Source: JBDRGC01 sp043818215
GTDB taxonomy: Bacteria; Chloroflexota; Anaerolineae; Anaerolineales; UBA11858
Length of the DNA: 29,965 nt
Direction: 5' to 3'
Assembly: GCA_043818215.1 (NCBI GenBank)
Contig: JBDRGC010000029.1
Location: forward strand, 1-29,965
Both the position numbers and the translations under genes were made by a program. The first letter of the stretch is position 1; each line of letters starts with the position of its first letter. A model generated the notes under the pieces. The model was not told where the DNA came from. It did no database searches and was given only the letters and a program-made list of their open reading frames with translations. Below are positions 7,370 to 16,353 of this stretch, one piece after another.

Positions 7370-8395
7370 CTAATCTCCCGTTCCATTGCTGTTAATCTTG
7401 GCCCGGCGCAGCATCGAGTTTGACATGCCGAAGCGGTAGAAAGTGCCAGCCGGGTCTGCGATTGTGTCTACAACAGCCTGGATATCTCTCTCTATATCGG
7501 CTTCATCCATGCCGGCTGCGCCAGCACCGATGATCGAGCCGATGGCAGAGAGCATCTTGGCCCCCTGGTCTTCTACGCCTTCCATCGGGCCGTAACAGCC
7601 GCGGCAGCCCATGCCCACTGTGGGGCACAGAGCGCCACAACCGTTGCGGGTGGCCGGCCCCATACAAACGATGCCCTGTTCCAATAAGCACACATCAGGC
7701 TCAGGGTTGATCTGATAAGGGCGGTAGAAGCGGGAAATGATTTTTTCTCCTTTTTCCCGGTCACATTCCTCGCATACAGCGGAATTGCCCGCGCCGATGA
7801 TAGAACCTGCCGGGGGCAGCGGCGCTCCCTCGAGGAGGCCTGCCACCACAACCTGCAGCACGGCCCAGATTTGAGCCGCTTCCGGGGGGCATCCGGGCAT
7901 GAAGTAATCCACATCCACCACCTGATCCAGAGTTTTCACAGTGTGGTAAAAGGTGGGGAGATCCAACTCGCCCTCGGGTACCTGGTACTTGGTCTGAGGG
8001 AAGATACCCTCTGGATTGTCAATAGATGGGTTATCTATATAAACGGTGTTGAGGGTTGCATCTCTCGATGTCAGGTTAGAAAGGGATGGAATGCCTCCCG
8101 CGCAGGCACAAGAACCAAAGGCCACTAAGACCTTCGATTTCTTGCGCAGCAGGTGAGCCATTTCCTCGTTTTCAGAGTTGCGGATGGCTCCGTTGAACAA
8201 GCATAAATCAATATAGCCATCGGGGTAACCTTTTACGTCTTTGGTTTTGAAGTCGGCAATGCAGGGGAAGAAGGCTATGTCGAAGATTGCGTCCACATCC
8301 AAAATATGTTCGTGGATGTTCAACACAGAAATCTCACAGCCACCGCAGGAGGCGGTCCAGTACATCGCTAACTTGGGTTTGCCATTTTCTGCCAT
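7370..8395 (-). CDS. mvhG: [NiFe] hydrogenase small subunit, MvhG-like
   Basis: A 341-residue iron-sulfur subunit that carries electrons from the Ni-Fe site to MvhD/HdrA. The N-terminus has the proximal-cluster motif ASCGGCE (C17, C20). FGSCACAGGIP and MPGCPPEA supply the further proximal cysteines. The C-terminal half has CEECDREKGE and a cysteine-rich block (CLLEQGIVCMGP, CGALCP, GMGCRGCYGP) for additional clusters. There is no Tat signal, as expected for a cytoplasmic group 3 enzyme. It begins one base after the mvhD stop, so the two are translationally close. The last residues (about 330-341) run into a repeat-rich spacer. Confidence 0.95.
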   Translation of the reverse strand: MAENGKPKLAMYWTASCGGCEISVLNIHEHILDVDAIFDIAFFPCIADFKTKDVKGYPDGYIDLCLFNGAIRNSENEEMAHLLRKKSKVLVAFGSCACAGGIPSLSNLTSRDATLNTVYIDNPSIDNPEGIFPQTKYQVPEGELDLPTFYHTVKTLDQVVDVDYFMPGCPPEAAQIWAVLQVVVAGLLEGAPLPPAGSIIGAGNSAVCEECDREKGEKIISRFYRPYQINPEPDVCLLEQGIVCMGPATRNGCGALCPTVGMGCRGCYGPMEGVEDQGAKMLSAIGSIIGAGAAGMDEADIERDIQAVVDTIADPAGTFYRFGMSNSMLRRAKINSNGTGD

Positions 8396-8396
8396 G

Positions 8397-8900
8397 TTAT
8401 ACCTCCATGACCGCTGACGGCTGACGGTTGACCGCTGCGTGAGTGCTGCGGTCAGTGGCCGGCGGTCGTCCGTTTTTGCCCAGGACTGTCTCTTGCCAGT
8501 TCAGCGGGCCTAAGGCACGCACTTCTTCAGTCATGGTGTCGACTTTTTCGGCGAGCACGATGCCCTCCGACGCTGAAGCCCATACCAATTGCACACGTTC
8601 TTTTTCGATGCCCAACTGGCGCAGCAGTTTCTTGAGCAAGATGAAGCGGCGCCAAGTCTTGATATTGCCATCCACGTAGTGGCACTCGCCGGGATGGCAG
8701 CCAGCGATCAGGACACCATCAGCGCCCTCGCGCAATGCTTTGAGCACAAATTGTGGGTCCACCCGCCCGCTGCACATCACCCGGATCGGGCGCATATTGG
8801 GCGCATATTTGATGCGGGCGGTACCAGCTAAGTCAGCAGCACGGTAGGAGCACCAATTGCACAGAAATCCAACGATTACAGGTTCGAATTGTTCACTCAT
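8397..8900 (-). CDS. mvhD: Hydrogenase/heterodisulfide reductase delta subunit, MvhD-like
   Basis: A 167-residue [2Fe-2S] protein that links the hydrogenase MvhAG to HdrA in the bifurcating complex. The family cysteines are present: C14 and C17 in FLCNWCSYR, C43 in VMCSGR, C68 and C73 in AGCHPGECHY. The core ends near residue 140. The tail from about 145 to 165 (GRPPATDRSTHAAVNRQ) is encoded by degenerate words such as gctgacggctgacggttgac and is probably repeat-derived. The start at 8900 has ggagaa upstream. The gene is separated from hdrA by 193 bases of pure short-word repeats, but order and strand still match an hdr-mvh operon. Confidence 0.93.
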   Translation of the reverse strand: MSEQFEPVIVGFLCNWCSYRAADLAGTARIKYAPNMRPIRVMCSGRVDPQFVLKALREGADGVLIAGCHPGECHYVDGNIKTWRRFILLKKLLRQLGIEKERVQLVWASASEGIVLAEKVDTMTEEVRALGPLNWQETVLGKNGRPPATDRSTHAAVNRQPSAVMEV

Positions 8901-8917
8901 AGTTTTCTCCAGTTATC

Positions 8918-9091
8918 AGTGCATCAGTAGATCAGTAGATCAGTAGATCAGTAGATCAGTGGATCAGTGGATCAGTAGATCAGTGGATCAGTAGATCAGT
9001 AGATCAGTGTTCTAGTTCCTGATTTCCTGGTTTCCTGATTCCCTGATTTACTGGTTTCCTGATTTCCTGGTTTCCTGATTTACTGATACCT
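8918..9091. repeat. Dense short-word tandem repeats between hdrA and mvhD
   Basis: About ten copies of gatcagta/gatcagtg (8930-9008) are followed by about ten copies of tttcctga/tttcctgg variants (9015-9088). There are no spacers between copies, so this is not a CRISPR array. The second word is the reverse complement of the ggaaacc words at 5003-5070. Confidence 0.88.
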
Positions 9092-9093
9092 GA

Positions 9094-11127
9094 TTATGCC
9101 GGCACCATTTCTAGTTCCGGCCTCACATCCCATAGGATTCCCTCTATCTCAGATAGCACTTGAATGTTGGTGAAGTGGGCGCCAGTGATGACACCGCTTG
9201 GGCAGGCCGCCACACAGGTTCCACAACCCTGACACAGGGCCGTGATGACTTCGGAGACTTTCTTGTCTTCGTGGAATACAATGGCGTTGTAGGGACACAT
9301 ATTGTTGCAGATGCGGCAGCCGGAACACAACTCTTCGTTGATATGAGCGCGTATAGGCTCCATCATCACGGTGCCGCGTTGGATCAGTCCAGAAACGCGG
9401 GCTGCTGCTGCTGCGCCTTGAGATACACTGTCGGGGATATCTTTGGGTCCCTGGCAGGCACCGACGATGTATATACCTTCTGTCATGGTTGCGACCGGGT
9501 CCAGCTTGGGGTGCCGTTCGACGAAGAAACCGTCGAAGTCGCAGCCCATCTTGAAGAGGTGGGAGACCTCTTTCGAGTCGGGCTTGGCTTCCATCGCGGG
9601 GCTAAGAATGACCATGTCAACCGGAACGCGGCGTTGCTTGCCGATCAGGGTATCTTCCACCTGGACGATGAGTTTACCCTCTTCGGCATCCGTGCGGGCT
9701 GCATCGGTGATTTCAGCAACCTTGCCGCGAATGAAGTTGGTACCTTCTTCTAACAGGCGGTGGTAGAACTCCTCGTAACCCTTGCCGGGGGTGCGCATGT
9801 CGATATAGCAGTTATAAACCTCGGCTTCGGGAATGCGCTCGTGGACCAGGTGGGCGAATTTTAGCGAGTACATGCAACAAACTTTGGAGCAATATTTGTG
9901 GTAGTTCTCGTCACGGGAGCCAACACAGTGGACGATGGCCACGCTTTGGGGTGTGGTCACCCCATCCCGCAGGACGATCTTGCCATCGGTAGGTCCAGAG
10001 GCGTTGACCATGCGTTCGAACTCCAGGCTGGTGAACACATCTTTCAGTCTGCCATAGCCCTATTGGGGAATGCGCTTTACATCGAAGAGATCATACCCGG
10101 TAGCCAGGATGATATTGCCGACCTCGATTTTGAGAATTTCGTCTTCCTGTTCGAAGTCGATGGAATTGGGTTCGGTGGGGCAGAAGATCTGGCAGGCTTT
10201 ACATTTGCCCTTCAGGAAGTAGGTGCAGTTTTCTTTGTCGATGACGGGGTATTTGGGTACAGCCTGGGGGAAAGGTCTGTAAATCGCCTTGCGCTTGCCC
10301 ATCCCGACCTCGAAGACATCGTCTACGACCTTGATGGGGCATTTTTCGATGCAGATACCACAGCCGGTGCAGTGCTCTTCATTCACATAGCGAGCTTTCT
10401 TGCGCACGGTTACTGTGAAGTTGCCCAGGTAACCATCCAACTCTTCGACCTCGCTCCAGGTGAGCAGGGTGATATTGTCATGCTGGCCAACATCCACCAT
10501 TTTGGGGGTCAGGATACAGGCTGAACAGTCCAGGGTGGGGAAGGTTTTATCCAACTGGGCCATGCGGCCGCCGATGGTCGGTTCCCGTTCTACCAGGTAA
10601 ACGTGGTTGCCGGCGTCTGCCAGTTCCAGCGCAGCGGTGATGCCGGCGATGCCACCACCTACAACCAGAGTATTGGGATTAATTTCCACCGGGATGACAT
10701 CCAGCGGTTCGTGGTGGGCAACGCGTTCGATTGCCGCGTTGGTGAGGGCCTTGGCTTTTTGGGTGGCAGCCACCTTGTCGTTGGTTATCCAGGAGTCATG
10801 TTCCCGGATATTGGCCATCTCGTACAGGAAGGGATTTAGTCCTGCTCGTTCGCAAGTCCCTCGGAAAGTCTTTTCGTGCATGTGGGGGGAGCAGGAGGCA
10901 ACCACAATGCGGGTCAGGCCTTTCTCTTTGATGTCTTGCTCGATCAGCTCTTGACCCAGGCTAGAACACATGAATTTATAATCACGTGCAACCTCGACAT
11001 TGGGTTGTTCTCCGGCCCATGTAGCGACATCCTCCACATCCACTACTCCGGCGATATTCGTGCCGCAGTGGCAGATGTAAACTCCTACCCGTTCGCCATT
11101 CTCAGGGTAAACTTTTTCTTCACTCAT
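9094..11127 (-). CDS. hdrA: Heterodisulfide reductase subunit A (HdrA), interrupted by one in-frame TAG
   Basis: HdrA is the FAD-containing bifurcating subunit of Hdr complexes. The full frame has 677 codons with a stop at codon 356. Residues 1-355 hold the N-terminal segment (YICHCGTN), the FAD-binding GGGIAG (157-162), DCSAC (201-204) and cysteine motifs C253/256/259/263 and C301/309/312/316. After the stop the same frame continues with GYGRLKDV and FTSLEFERM, then ferredoxin motifs C601/604/607/611 and C632/635/638/642 near the C-terminus. Every expected part is present, so only the single codon separates the halves. The start at 11127 is chosen over 11184 because aggagag lies just upstream. 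A GTG at 10038 could start a separate C-terminal protein but has no ribosome site. Family call is very sure; whether it is functional, read through, dead or a sequencing error is open. Confidence 0.93.
10060..10062 (-). other. In-frame amber codon (TAG) in hdrA
   Basis: The coding strand reads att ccc caa TAG ggc tat ggc, giving IPQ-stop-GYG. HdrA proteins usually have Tyr here (IPxYGYG-like), so one base change from TAC or TAT explains the stop. No frameshift is involved. Confidence 0.92.
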
Positions 11128-11202
11128 AGGTCTCTCTCCTAATTTGATATGGTTGATGAACTGTTTCAAGACCTTTACATTCAAAATCGCTCAAAAGAAG
11201 GA

Positions 11203-12087
11203 TCATTTAGCCCCCTTTCCCATTAATTGAGAAAAGATGGGCGCGGCTGATACCAGTTCTGATCCAATGCCCAACCGTCTGCGAGGTATTCCAAGCGCCA
11301 ATCCCATTAATTGGGTGAAATAGAGGACCGGCACGGCGTAATTCGTGCCAAACTCTTCGTTGACCTGGGCCTGGTAGCATTCGAGGTTGACCTGGCATAA
11401 CGGGCAGGCCGTGGCAATCACATCCGCTTTACAATTGATAGCGCTCTGGAGCAGTATTCGAGCCATATCGAGTGCTGCACGACGGCTGGTCATCATCAGG
11501 GAAGCGCCACAACAGCGTAACCTCTCGCCATATTCTGCTGGCTCTGCGCCCATGGCAGATATGATTTCCTCGAAGAATTGGGGATTCTCGATCTCTTCGC
11601 CATTCTTCCTGGGTCGGACGATCTGGCAGCCATAGTAAGGAGCCACGCGCAGACCCTTTAGCGGATTGGTCACTTTATTCCGTATCCCTTCAGGGCCAAT
11701 TTCATTGGCGAAAATTTCGATGATGTGATGAACATTGATATTCCCTTGGAATTGCAGGTTATCTTGTTCCAGAGCGTAGTTGATATGCTCAGCCAGATCG
11801 GGGTCTTTTTTGAGATATTCGTTGGTGAAATAAGCGTTCTTGTAGCACGCGCTGCAGGGAGCAACCAAATCAAGTCCCTCTTTTTCGGCGATAGCCAAAT
11901 TTCGGGCAACCAGCGTATAAGCCAGTAATTGATCAACATGGAAGTAAGTGGTAGCGCCGCAGCAGTTCCAGTCTTCTAATTCCTGAAGCTCAATTCCGAA
12001 TAGCTTGGCTGTTTCGACAGAGGAATGATTGTAGCTTATGGCCATTTTCTCTAGAGAACAGCCTGGGAAATAAGCATACTTCTTCAT
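11203..12087 (-). CDS. hdrB: Heterodisulfide reductase subunit B (HdrB)
   Basis: A 294-residue protein with two complete CCG domains, which in methanogen HdrB bind the two non-cubane [4Fe-4S] clusters that cleave a disulfide. Domain 1: C10 (FPGCS), C42-C43-G, C78/C81 (CSAC). Domain 2: C154 (YYGCQ), C192-C193-G, C228/C231 (CPLC). All ligands are present, so it should be active. The native substrate in a bacterium without coenzyme M and B is unknown; a DsrC-like protein or a small dithiol are possibilities. Its ATG overlaps the hdrC stop by four bases. The 75-base gap to hdrA contains only the hdrA ribosome site. Confidence 0.95.
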   Translation of the reverse strand: MKKYAYFPGCSLEKMAISYNHSSVETAKLFGIELQELEDWNCCGATTYFHVDQLLAYTLVARNLAIAEKEGLDLVAPCSACYKNAYFTNEYLKKDPDLAEHINYALEQDNLQFQGNINVHHIIEIFANEIGPEGIRNKVTNPLKGLRVAPYYGCQIVRPRKNGEEIENPQFFEEIISAMGAEPAEYGERLRCCGASLMMTSRRAALDMARILLQSAINCKADVIATACPLCQVNLECYQAQVNEEFGTNYAVPVLYFTQLMGLALGIPRRRLGIGSELVSAAPIFSQLMGKGAK

Positions 12088-12647
12088 GACGACCCTCCGA
12101 TCGGGATGATCCTGCGAATCATTTCTTGGAAGTTTTTGAGCCTCTTGATTCGTGGAGGTAGAACCGGCATCCTGCCTTTCAGCATCATCTGGGTACCCAT
12201 ATATGCTTCCTGGATGAACTCTTTAATCCCCAGGCTAAACATGTAGGTCGGGGCCAGGACAGGCTCATATGATCTTCCGCTCCTGACGATGGTTTTTACA
12301 AAGGTCTCAGAGAAGGTGGGGCCGACCAAATCCTCGCTGTAAGTCTTATTCCAGATGGAATAACGCTTCACTGCATACATGACACCGGCAATATCGATAT
12401 TGCTTGGACATCTTACCGTGCAGTGAAAACAAGATGCGCAAAACCAGTAGGTGTTGCAAGCGAGAACTTCCTCTTTGAGGTTGGCGTTGAGCATGCCTAT
12501 CAGCCGTCGAGGGTTCTGATCCATGAACTCAGCCACCGGGCAAGTTCCTGCGCAAGTTCCACATTGTATACAGGTTTTGGTTGGATTTCCGTGTGATGTG
12601 TACATCAGGTTGGAAATCTCTTGGCTAAATGTAGGTCTAGATGCCAT
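12084..12647 (-). CDS. hdrC: Heterodisulfide reductase subunit C (HdrC)
   Basis: A 187-residue ferredoxin-like subunit that passes electrons from HdrA to HdrB. Two [4Fe-4S] motifs are clear: C26/29/32/36 (CIQCGTCAGTCP) and C70/73/76/80 (CASCFHCTVRCP). The C-terminal third is basic and helical, as usual. The start at 12647 has aggaaaa upstream. It begins 9 bases after the response-regulator gene and overlaps hdrB by 4 bases, so regulator and Hdr genes are very likely on one transcript. Confidence 0.95.
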   Translation of the reverse strand: MASRPTFSQEISNLMYTSHGNPTKTCIQCGTCAGTCPVAEFMDQNPRRLIGMLNANLKEEVLACNTYWFCASCFHCTVRCPSNIDIAGVMYAVKRYSIWNKTYSEDLVGPTFSETFVKTIVRSGRSYEPVLAPTYMFSLGIKEFIQEAYMGTQMMLKGRMPVLPPRIKRLKNFQEMIRRIIPIGGSS

Positions 12648-12656
12648 TAGCTTTTC

Positions 12657-13073
12657 CTATTCTGTTTCCTTTTTGGCTGCTGCTTCTTTTAACAGGTTTT
12701 CCACCTTCTCCAGGAGCAATTTGGGTTCAACTGGTTTTTCCATCAATGCGTCCGTGGGGAGGAAGCGCGGATGGACAGCTTGCCCCGGGAAAAGGAAAGC
12801 CATTTGTTCTCGCATTCCAGTAATAATCAAAACTGGAATTTCACGTAGCTTAGGGTCTTTATTGATCTTCCGGGCAATCATGACGCCCTCTGCTCCACGT
12901 CCCATCATAATGTCGAGCAGGAGTAAATCATAATTCCCAGTTTCCAAAGCCTTGAAACCATCTTTGGGATTATAGGCTACATCCACTTTATATTCAGCTT
13001 TTTCGAGTATCGACCTGATCCCATCTACATAATCGGGGTCATCGTCGATGATTAATAGCCTCGTCTGAGCCAT
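12657..13073 (-). CDS. Single-domain response regulator
   Basis: A 138-residue receiver domain with no output domain. The acidic pocket is D11/D12, the phosphoacceptor is D54 (LLLDIMM), and the switch region has LIITG and the conserved lysine in EKPVEP. The C-terminus is a short charged helix. It has a strong ribosome site (aaaggagg). It lies between two kinase genes and hdrCB, so it is probably phosphorylated by one or both kinases and may act by protein contact or phosphorelay rather than by binding DNA. Confidence 0.93.
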   Translation of the reverse strand: MAQTRLLIIDDDPDYVDGIRSILEKAEYKVDVAYNPKDGFKALETGNYDLLLLDIMMGRGAEGVMIARKINKDPKLREIPVLIITGMREQMAFLFPGQAVHPRFLPTDALMEKPVEPKLLLEKVENLLKEAAAKKETE

Positions 13074-13148
13074 TGGAACCTCCTTTTTCTAAAAGAACAA
13101 TTAGTTTGATCTAGTACTCATCCAACAAATTCTGTCAGGTTTGTAGTA

Positions 13149-13192
13149 GGACACGAGAGTGTCCGTTTTACGTGCGAACGAACTTTCGTTCG
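13149..13192. repeat. Two small hairpins upstream of the response-regulator gene
   Basis: ggacac-gaga-gtgtcc (13149-13164) and cgaacgaa-ct-ttcgttcg (13175-13192) are perfect stems in the 167-base gap between the hybrid kinase gene and the response-regulator gene. They could act as a partial terminator, a processing site or an operator; sequence alone does not decide. Confidence 0.65.
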
Positions 13193-13240
13193 TTACTACG
13201 CACCCACTAATTATTTTGTGGTGAAGTCCTGGCATAAGTA

Positions 13241-14338
13241 TCATTTCTTTAAAACGGGTAGTTGGATCACAAAAGTGCTCCCTTTGCCCAGTTCGCTTTC
13301 GACGGAAATCGTTCCATCGTGAGCTTCGATAATCCGTCGGGTTATGGCTAATCCGACTCCACTCCTCCTTTCACCTTCAGTTTTGGATTTACCAACATAA
13401 AAATCTTCGAATAAGTGAGGCAGATCTTCTTGAGCAATACCTACACCATTATCTGCAACCGTAATCAAGATTTGATCATCCTGCTCCTTCGCACTAATCC
13501 AAACGTTTCCTTCCAGACGGGAGTATTTGACCGCATTACCAGCGATGTTCACCACGGCTTCTACCAGTGTGCCTTCTTCTCCATGTACTGGACTCATATT
13601 GTCGGCAACTGAGGTTTCGATATCGACGGCTTTTCGAGTAGCATGATTTTGGATGCTCTCGACGGCCTTGGTGATGACTGTTGCGATCGAAACCGGCTCG
13701 AAGCTCTCACGGATGGTTGAAATATCCACAGAAATCGCCCGCAACCAGGTGTTGATCAGCTTTACTAAATCGTCAATGCGGGTTTTGAGACGTTTGAATT
13801 TACTTATCTGTTCTTCTGTGAGCACCTCTGAGAGATCATCGGCCAGCACATACAAATTTTGCTGGACCGCCCCCAGGGGAGATTTTAGCTCATGGGAGAC
13901 GATGGCGGCGAAGTGTTCTCGGAGCATTTCTTTCTCGCGGCGGAGGGCGATGGTCTCTAAAATCAATCGTCTTCTCTCCAACCCGCGTTGAGTGATCAAG
14001 CGTAACTGATCCGGCGTGAACGGTTTGGGGAGGAAGTCGTGAGTCCCTTTCTTCATGGCTTCCACAGCCGAACTGACTGTGGCAAAGCCGGTGATCACAA
14101 TGGTTACAATCGTAGGATCATATTCATGGATTTGATCGAGCACCTCGAAACCAGATAATCCGGGCATTTTGAGATCGACATAAACCAGGTCGGGTTGGTA
14201 TTCTTCCAGCAATGCCAACCCCTCGGTTCCATTGGGTGCTGTAGCGATTTGATAATTGCCGCTTTTGAGGATCTGCGTGCAAGAATCTAAAACGATTTCT
14301 TCGTCGTCGATGATCAGAATTTTGGGCTTGTCATCCAT
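13241..14338 (-). CDS. Receiver-histidine kinase hybrid (REC-HisKA-HATPase)
   Basis: A 365-residue soluble protein. Residues 1-120 are a receiver domain (D11/D12, phosphoacceptor D55 in VYVDLKMPG, K105 in LPKPF). A short coiled segment follows, then a HisKA domain with H149 (VSHELKSPLG) and an HATPase domain with the N box (NIAGNAVKYS), DNGVGI and the GVGLAI loop. There is no membrane segment, so it takes its signal from another kinase via the receiver. The start at 14338 is preferred: it overlaps the upstream gene by only 8 bases and has aggaag upstream; the ATG at 14362 lacks a ribosome site. It sits right after the membrane kinase gene, fitting a relay from sensor to this kinase to the single-domain regulator. 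Confidence 0.92.
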   Translation of the reverse strand: MDDKPKILIIDDEEIVLDSCTQILKSGNYQIATAPNGTEGLALLEEYQPDLVYVDLKMPGLSGFEVLDQIHEYDPTIVTIVITGFATVSSAVEAMKKGTHDFLPKPFTPDQLRLITQRGLERRRLILETIALRREKEMLREHFAAIVSHELKSPLGAVQQNLYVLADDLSEVLTEEQISKFKRLKTRIDDLVKLINTWLRAISVDISTIRESFEPVSIATVITKAVESIQNHATRKAVDIETSVADNMSPVHGEEGTLVEAVVNIAGNAVKYSRLEGNVWISAKEQDDQILITVADNGVGIAQEDLPHLFEDFYVGKSKTEGERRSGVGLAITRRIIEAHDGTISVESELGKGSTFVIQLPVLKK

Positions 14339-16346
14339 GGTTTTTGCTTTCTTCCTGTCCATTGGCTGTTAGTGGCAAACCGACAGTAAAAGTTGTGCCA
14401 CGACCAATTTCACTCTCGACAGAAATGGTGCCTTTGTGGCTTTTAATGATCCCATAGCTGATTGCCAGTCCGAGGCCGGTCCCGTGCCCTACGTCCTTGG
14501 TTGTAAAAAATGGGTCGAAGATCTTGTTGATATTCTCTTCACTGATCCCTTGACCAGTATCAGACAGTTTAATGTTGATAAAATCGCTATCTGCGTTGGC
14601 GCGTGTACTCAGTGTCAGATGCCCACTCCCGTTCATAGCTTCGGAGGCGTTGATAATCAAATTGATGAATACTCGCTCCATCTGCGAAGGGTCGATGATA
14701 GCCATGGGTAGATCGGCCTGAAAATCTTTCGTGATTTGGATGTTGTGGAAAAGGGCCTGGTTTTCAACGAGAGAGAGGCTTTCTTCTAGTACAGAATTAA
14801 TGTTACAAAACGTCTTATCTGGTTTCCTTTGCCGGGAGAAGTCTAATAGCCCGCGAATGATGTCCTTACAACGGTTTGCCTGCCCGACTATTTTTTGAAG
14901 ATAGGCTGCATGAGAGGGGTTATCACAAGGCTGATCTTCGAGCAGCAAGTGCGAGAAGGTCACAATTCCCTGGAGGGGATTATTCAACTCGTGGGCGACA
15001 TTTGCAGAGAGATGCCCAATGAGAGCTAACCTTTCAGATTCCATGATGCGTTTAGTGGCGGATTCTTTGAGTTGGGCATCACGTCTTTTCAATGCCTGCG
15101 CCATGGCGTTGAAAGAATCCGCCAGATACTCCAGTTCATCGTTTGTGTTGATCGTAACTTGGGCGTCCAGGTTGCCCTCTGCTACTTGTTTCGATGCGGA
15201 TACAAGTATATTGATCGGCACCAGGATTCGTTGAGCAATGAAGTAAGAAACTCCCATAGAGATCGCTGCGCCCAAAACAGTTATCCCCAGAAAGGTGAAC
15301 ACCATTTCCCTTTGGATATCGAGGTATTTTTGTTCCAGCACACCGACGTACAAGATGCCGATAATGCGACCATAAACGTCCCTGATGGGTTCGTAAGCAG
15401 TGATATACCAGCTATTCACAACATAGGCGCGATCAATCCAGGGTTCTCCCTGGGTGATGACTTGATTGTAGACCTCCTCTGAGACGCGCGTGCCAATTGC
15501 CCGGGAGCCATCCTCGTTCCTGACATTGGTCGAGATCCGCAAATCGTCCTGGAAAATCGTTGCTGTGCCGATGTCCTGGCCATTATAGATCACATTTTCA
15601 TAAACAGTGTGTTTGACCTTGTCGACGATTTCGAAATTCCGGTTGATGAGAACGCCACCGTAGACAGTGCCGATGAAATTGTGCTGCTCATCGAAGATCG
15701 GGGCGACTGCTTTTAACATCATGCCAGAAGTTTCCTGGGTTTCTTCTCTATAGCGTGTCAAAGGAGTTTCGATGAATTCCAAGTATGCCTGTTCGGCCAG
15801 AACCGGAGATTCCACAGATAGATCTTCCGCTGAAATGATGACGGTCGAAGCAGCCGGTTTTTCTTTGATTAGAACAGCATGGAGAAGTTCATCGTGTCCC
15901 TGATTATCACCAATATGATCCGGGTTACTGGTTCTCAGAAGCACGTAGCCATATTGGTCTGTTATGGTTAGAACGTCAAGCCCTTCTTCTGACTTTACTC
16001 TTAGCAACTCATCTTTAGCTGTATCCATGTTACCTGACAACAGGGCATCGCGCAGGAAGAATCGGGCGGCTGTAATACGAACGACATCATTGATGTGCGT
16101 CAATTTGCTTAGATAGATTTCTCTGGCGGCATTCAGATCATTGCGCACCTTTTCCTGCGCTTCTGCCACGATACGATCGCTGATCAGGCGAACGCCAAAA
16201 AATATGAATACCGCGCTGATGAGGACGATAATCAAAACGAAGCCCAACATGAACTTTGTCGCTATCGGGACTTTGGTGTTGCGCAAGCGGGGTATTCTTA
16301 TCGCAGACCAACGTCTGTTGGCGATGGTTTTGGTGGCGTTCGTCAT
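14331..16346 (-). CDS. Membrane sensor histidine kinase (cache-HAMP-HisKA-HATPase)
   Basis: A 671-residue kinase. Transmembrane segments lie at about 31-52 and 346-368. The 290-residue extracytoplasmic region between them resembles a fused single-cache domain (GTVYGGVLINRNF, FQDDLRISTNV, WYITAYEPIRD, GILYVGVL), typical of small-molecule or redox-related ligands. A HAMP domain follows (about 369-424), then HisKA with H452 (VAHELNNPLQG), an N box (NLIINASEAM), DTGQGI and GTGLGL. It starts 7 bases after the EMO-like gene, so it is probably in the same operon. Ligand unknown; a role in sensing the membrane electron-transfer state is only inference from position. Confidence 0.93.
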   Translation of the reverse strand: MTNATKTIANRRWSAIRIPRLRNTKVPIATKFMLGFVLIIVLISAVFIFFGVRLISDRIVAEAQEKVRNDLNAAREIYLSKLTHINDVVRITAARFFLRDALLSGNMDTAKDELLRVKSEEGLDVLTITDQYGYVLLRTSNPDHIGDNQGHDELLHAVLIKEKPAASTVIISAEDLSVESPVLAEQAYLEFIETPLTRYREETQETSGMMLKAVAPIFDEQHNFIGTVYGGVLINRNFEIVDKVKHTVYENVIYNGQDIGTATIFQDDLRISTNVRNEDGSRAIGTRVSEEVYNQVITQGEPWIDRAYVVNSWYITAYEPIRDVYGRIIGILYVGVLEQKYLDIQREMVFTFLGITVLGAAISMGVSYFIAQRILVPINILVSASKQVAEGNLDAQVTINTNDELEYLADSFNAMAQALKRRDAQLKESATKRIMESERLALIGHLSANVAHELNNPLQGIVTFSHLLLEDQPCDNPSHAAYLQKIVGQANRCKDIIRGLLDFSRQRKPDKTFCNINSVLEESLSLVENQALFHNIQITKDFQADLPMAIIDPSQMERVFINLIINASEAMNGSGHLTLSTRANADSDFINIKLSDTGQGISEENINKIFDPFFTTKDVGHGTGLGLAISYGIIKSHKGTISVESEIGRGTTFTVGLPLTANGQEESKNHG

Positions 16347-16353
16347 CTTCGTT

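Noticed and set aside
8918..9091. Possible CRISPR array
   Set aside because: Words of about 8 bases run back to back with no spacers and no cas genes are nearby.
10060..10062. TAG in hdrA as pyrrolysine
   Set aside because: TAG is used as the ordinary stop of mscL, mvhA, the protease gene and rpiB, and Tyr is expected at the site. No pyl genes are seen in the window.
10060..10062. Frameshift in hdrA
   Set aside because: Both halves are in the same frame; only one codon differs, so it is a nonsense change.
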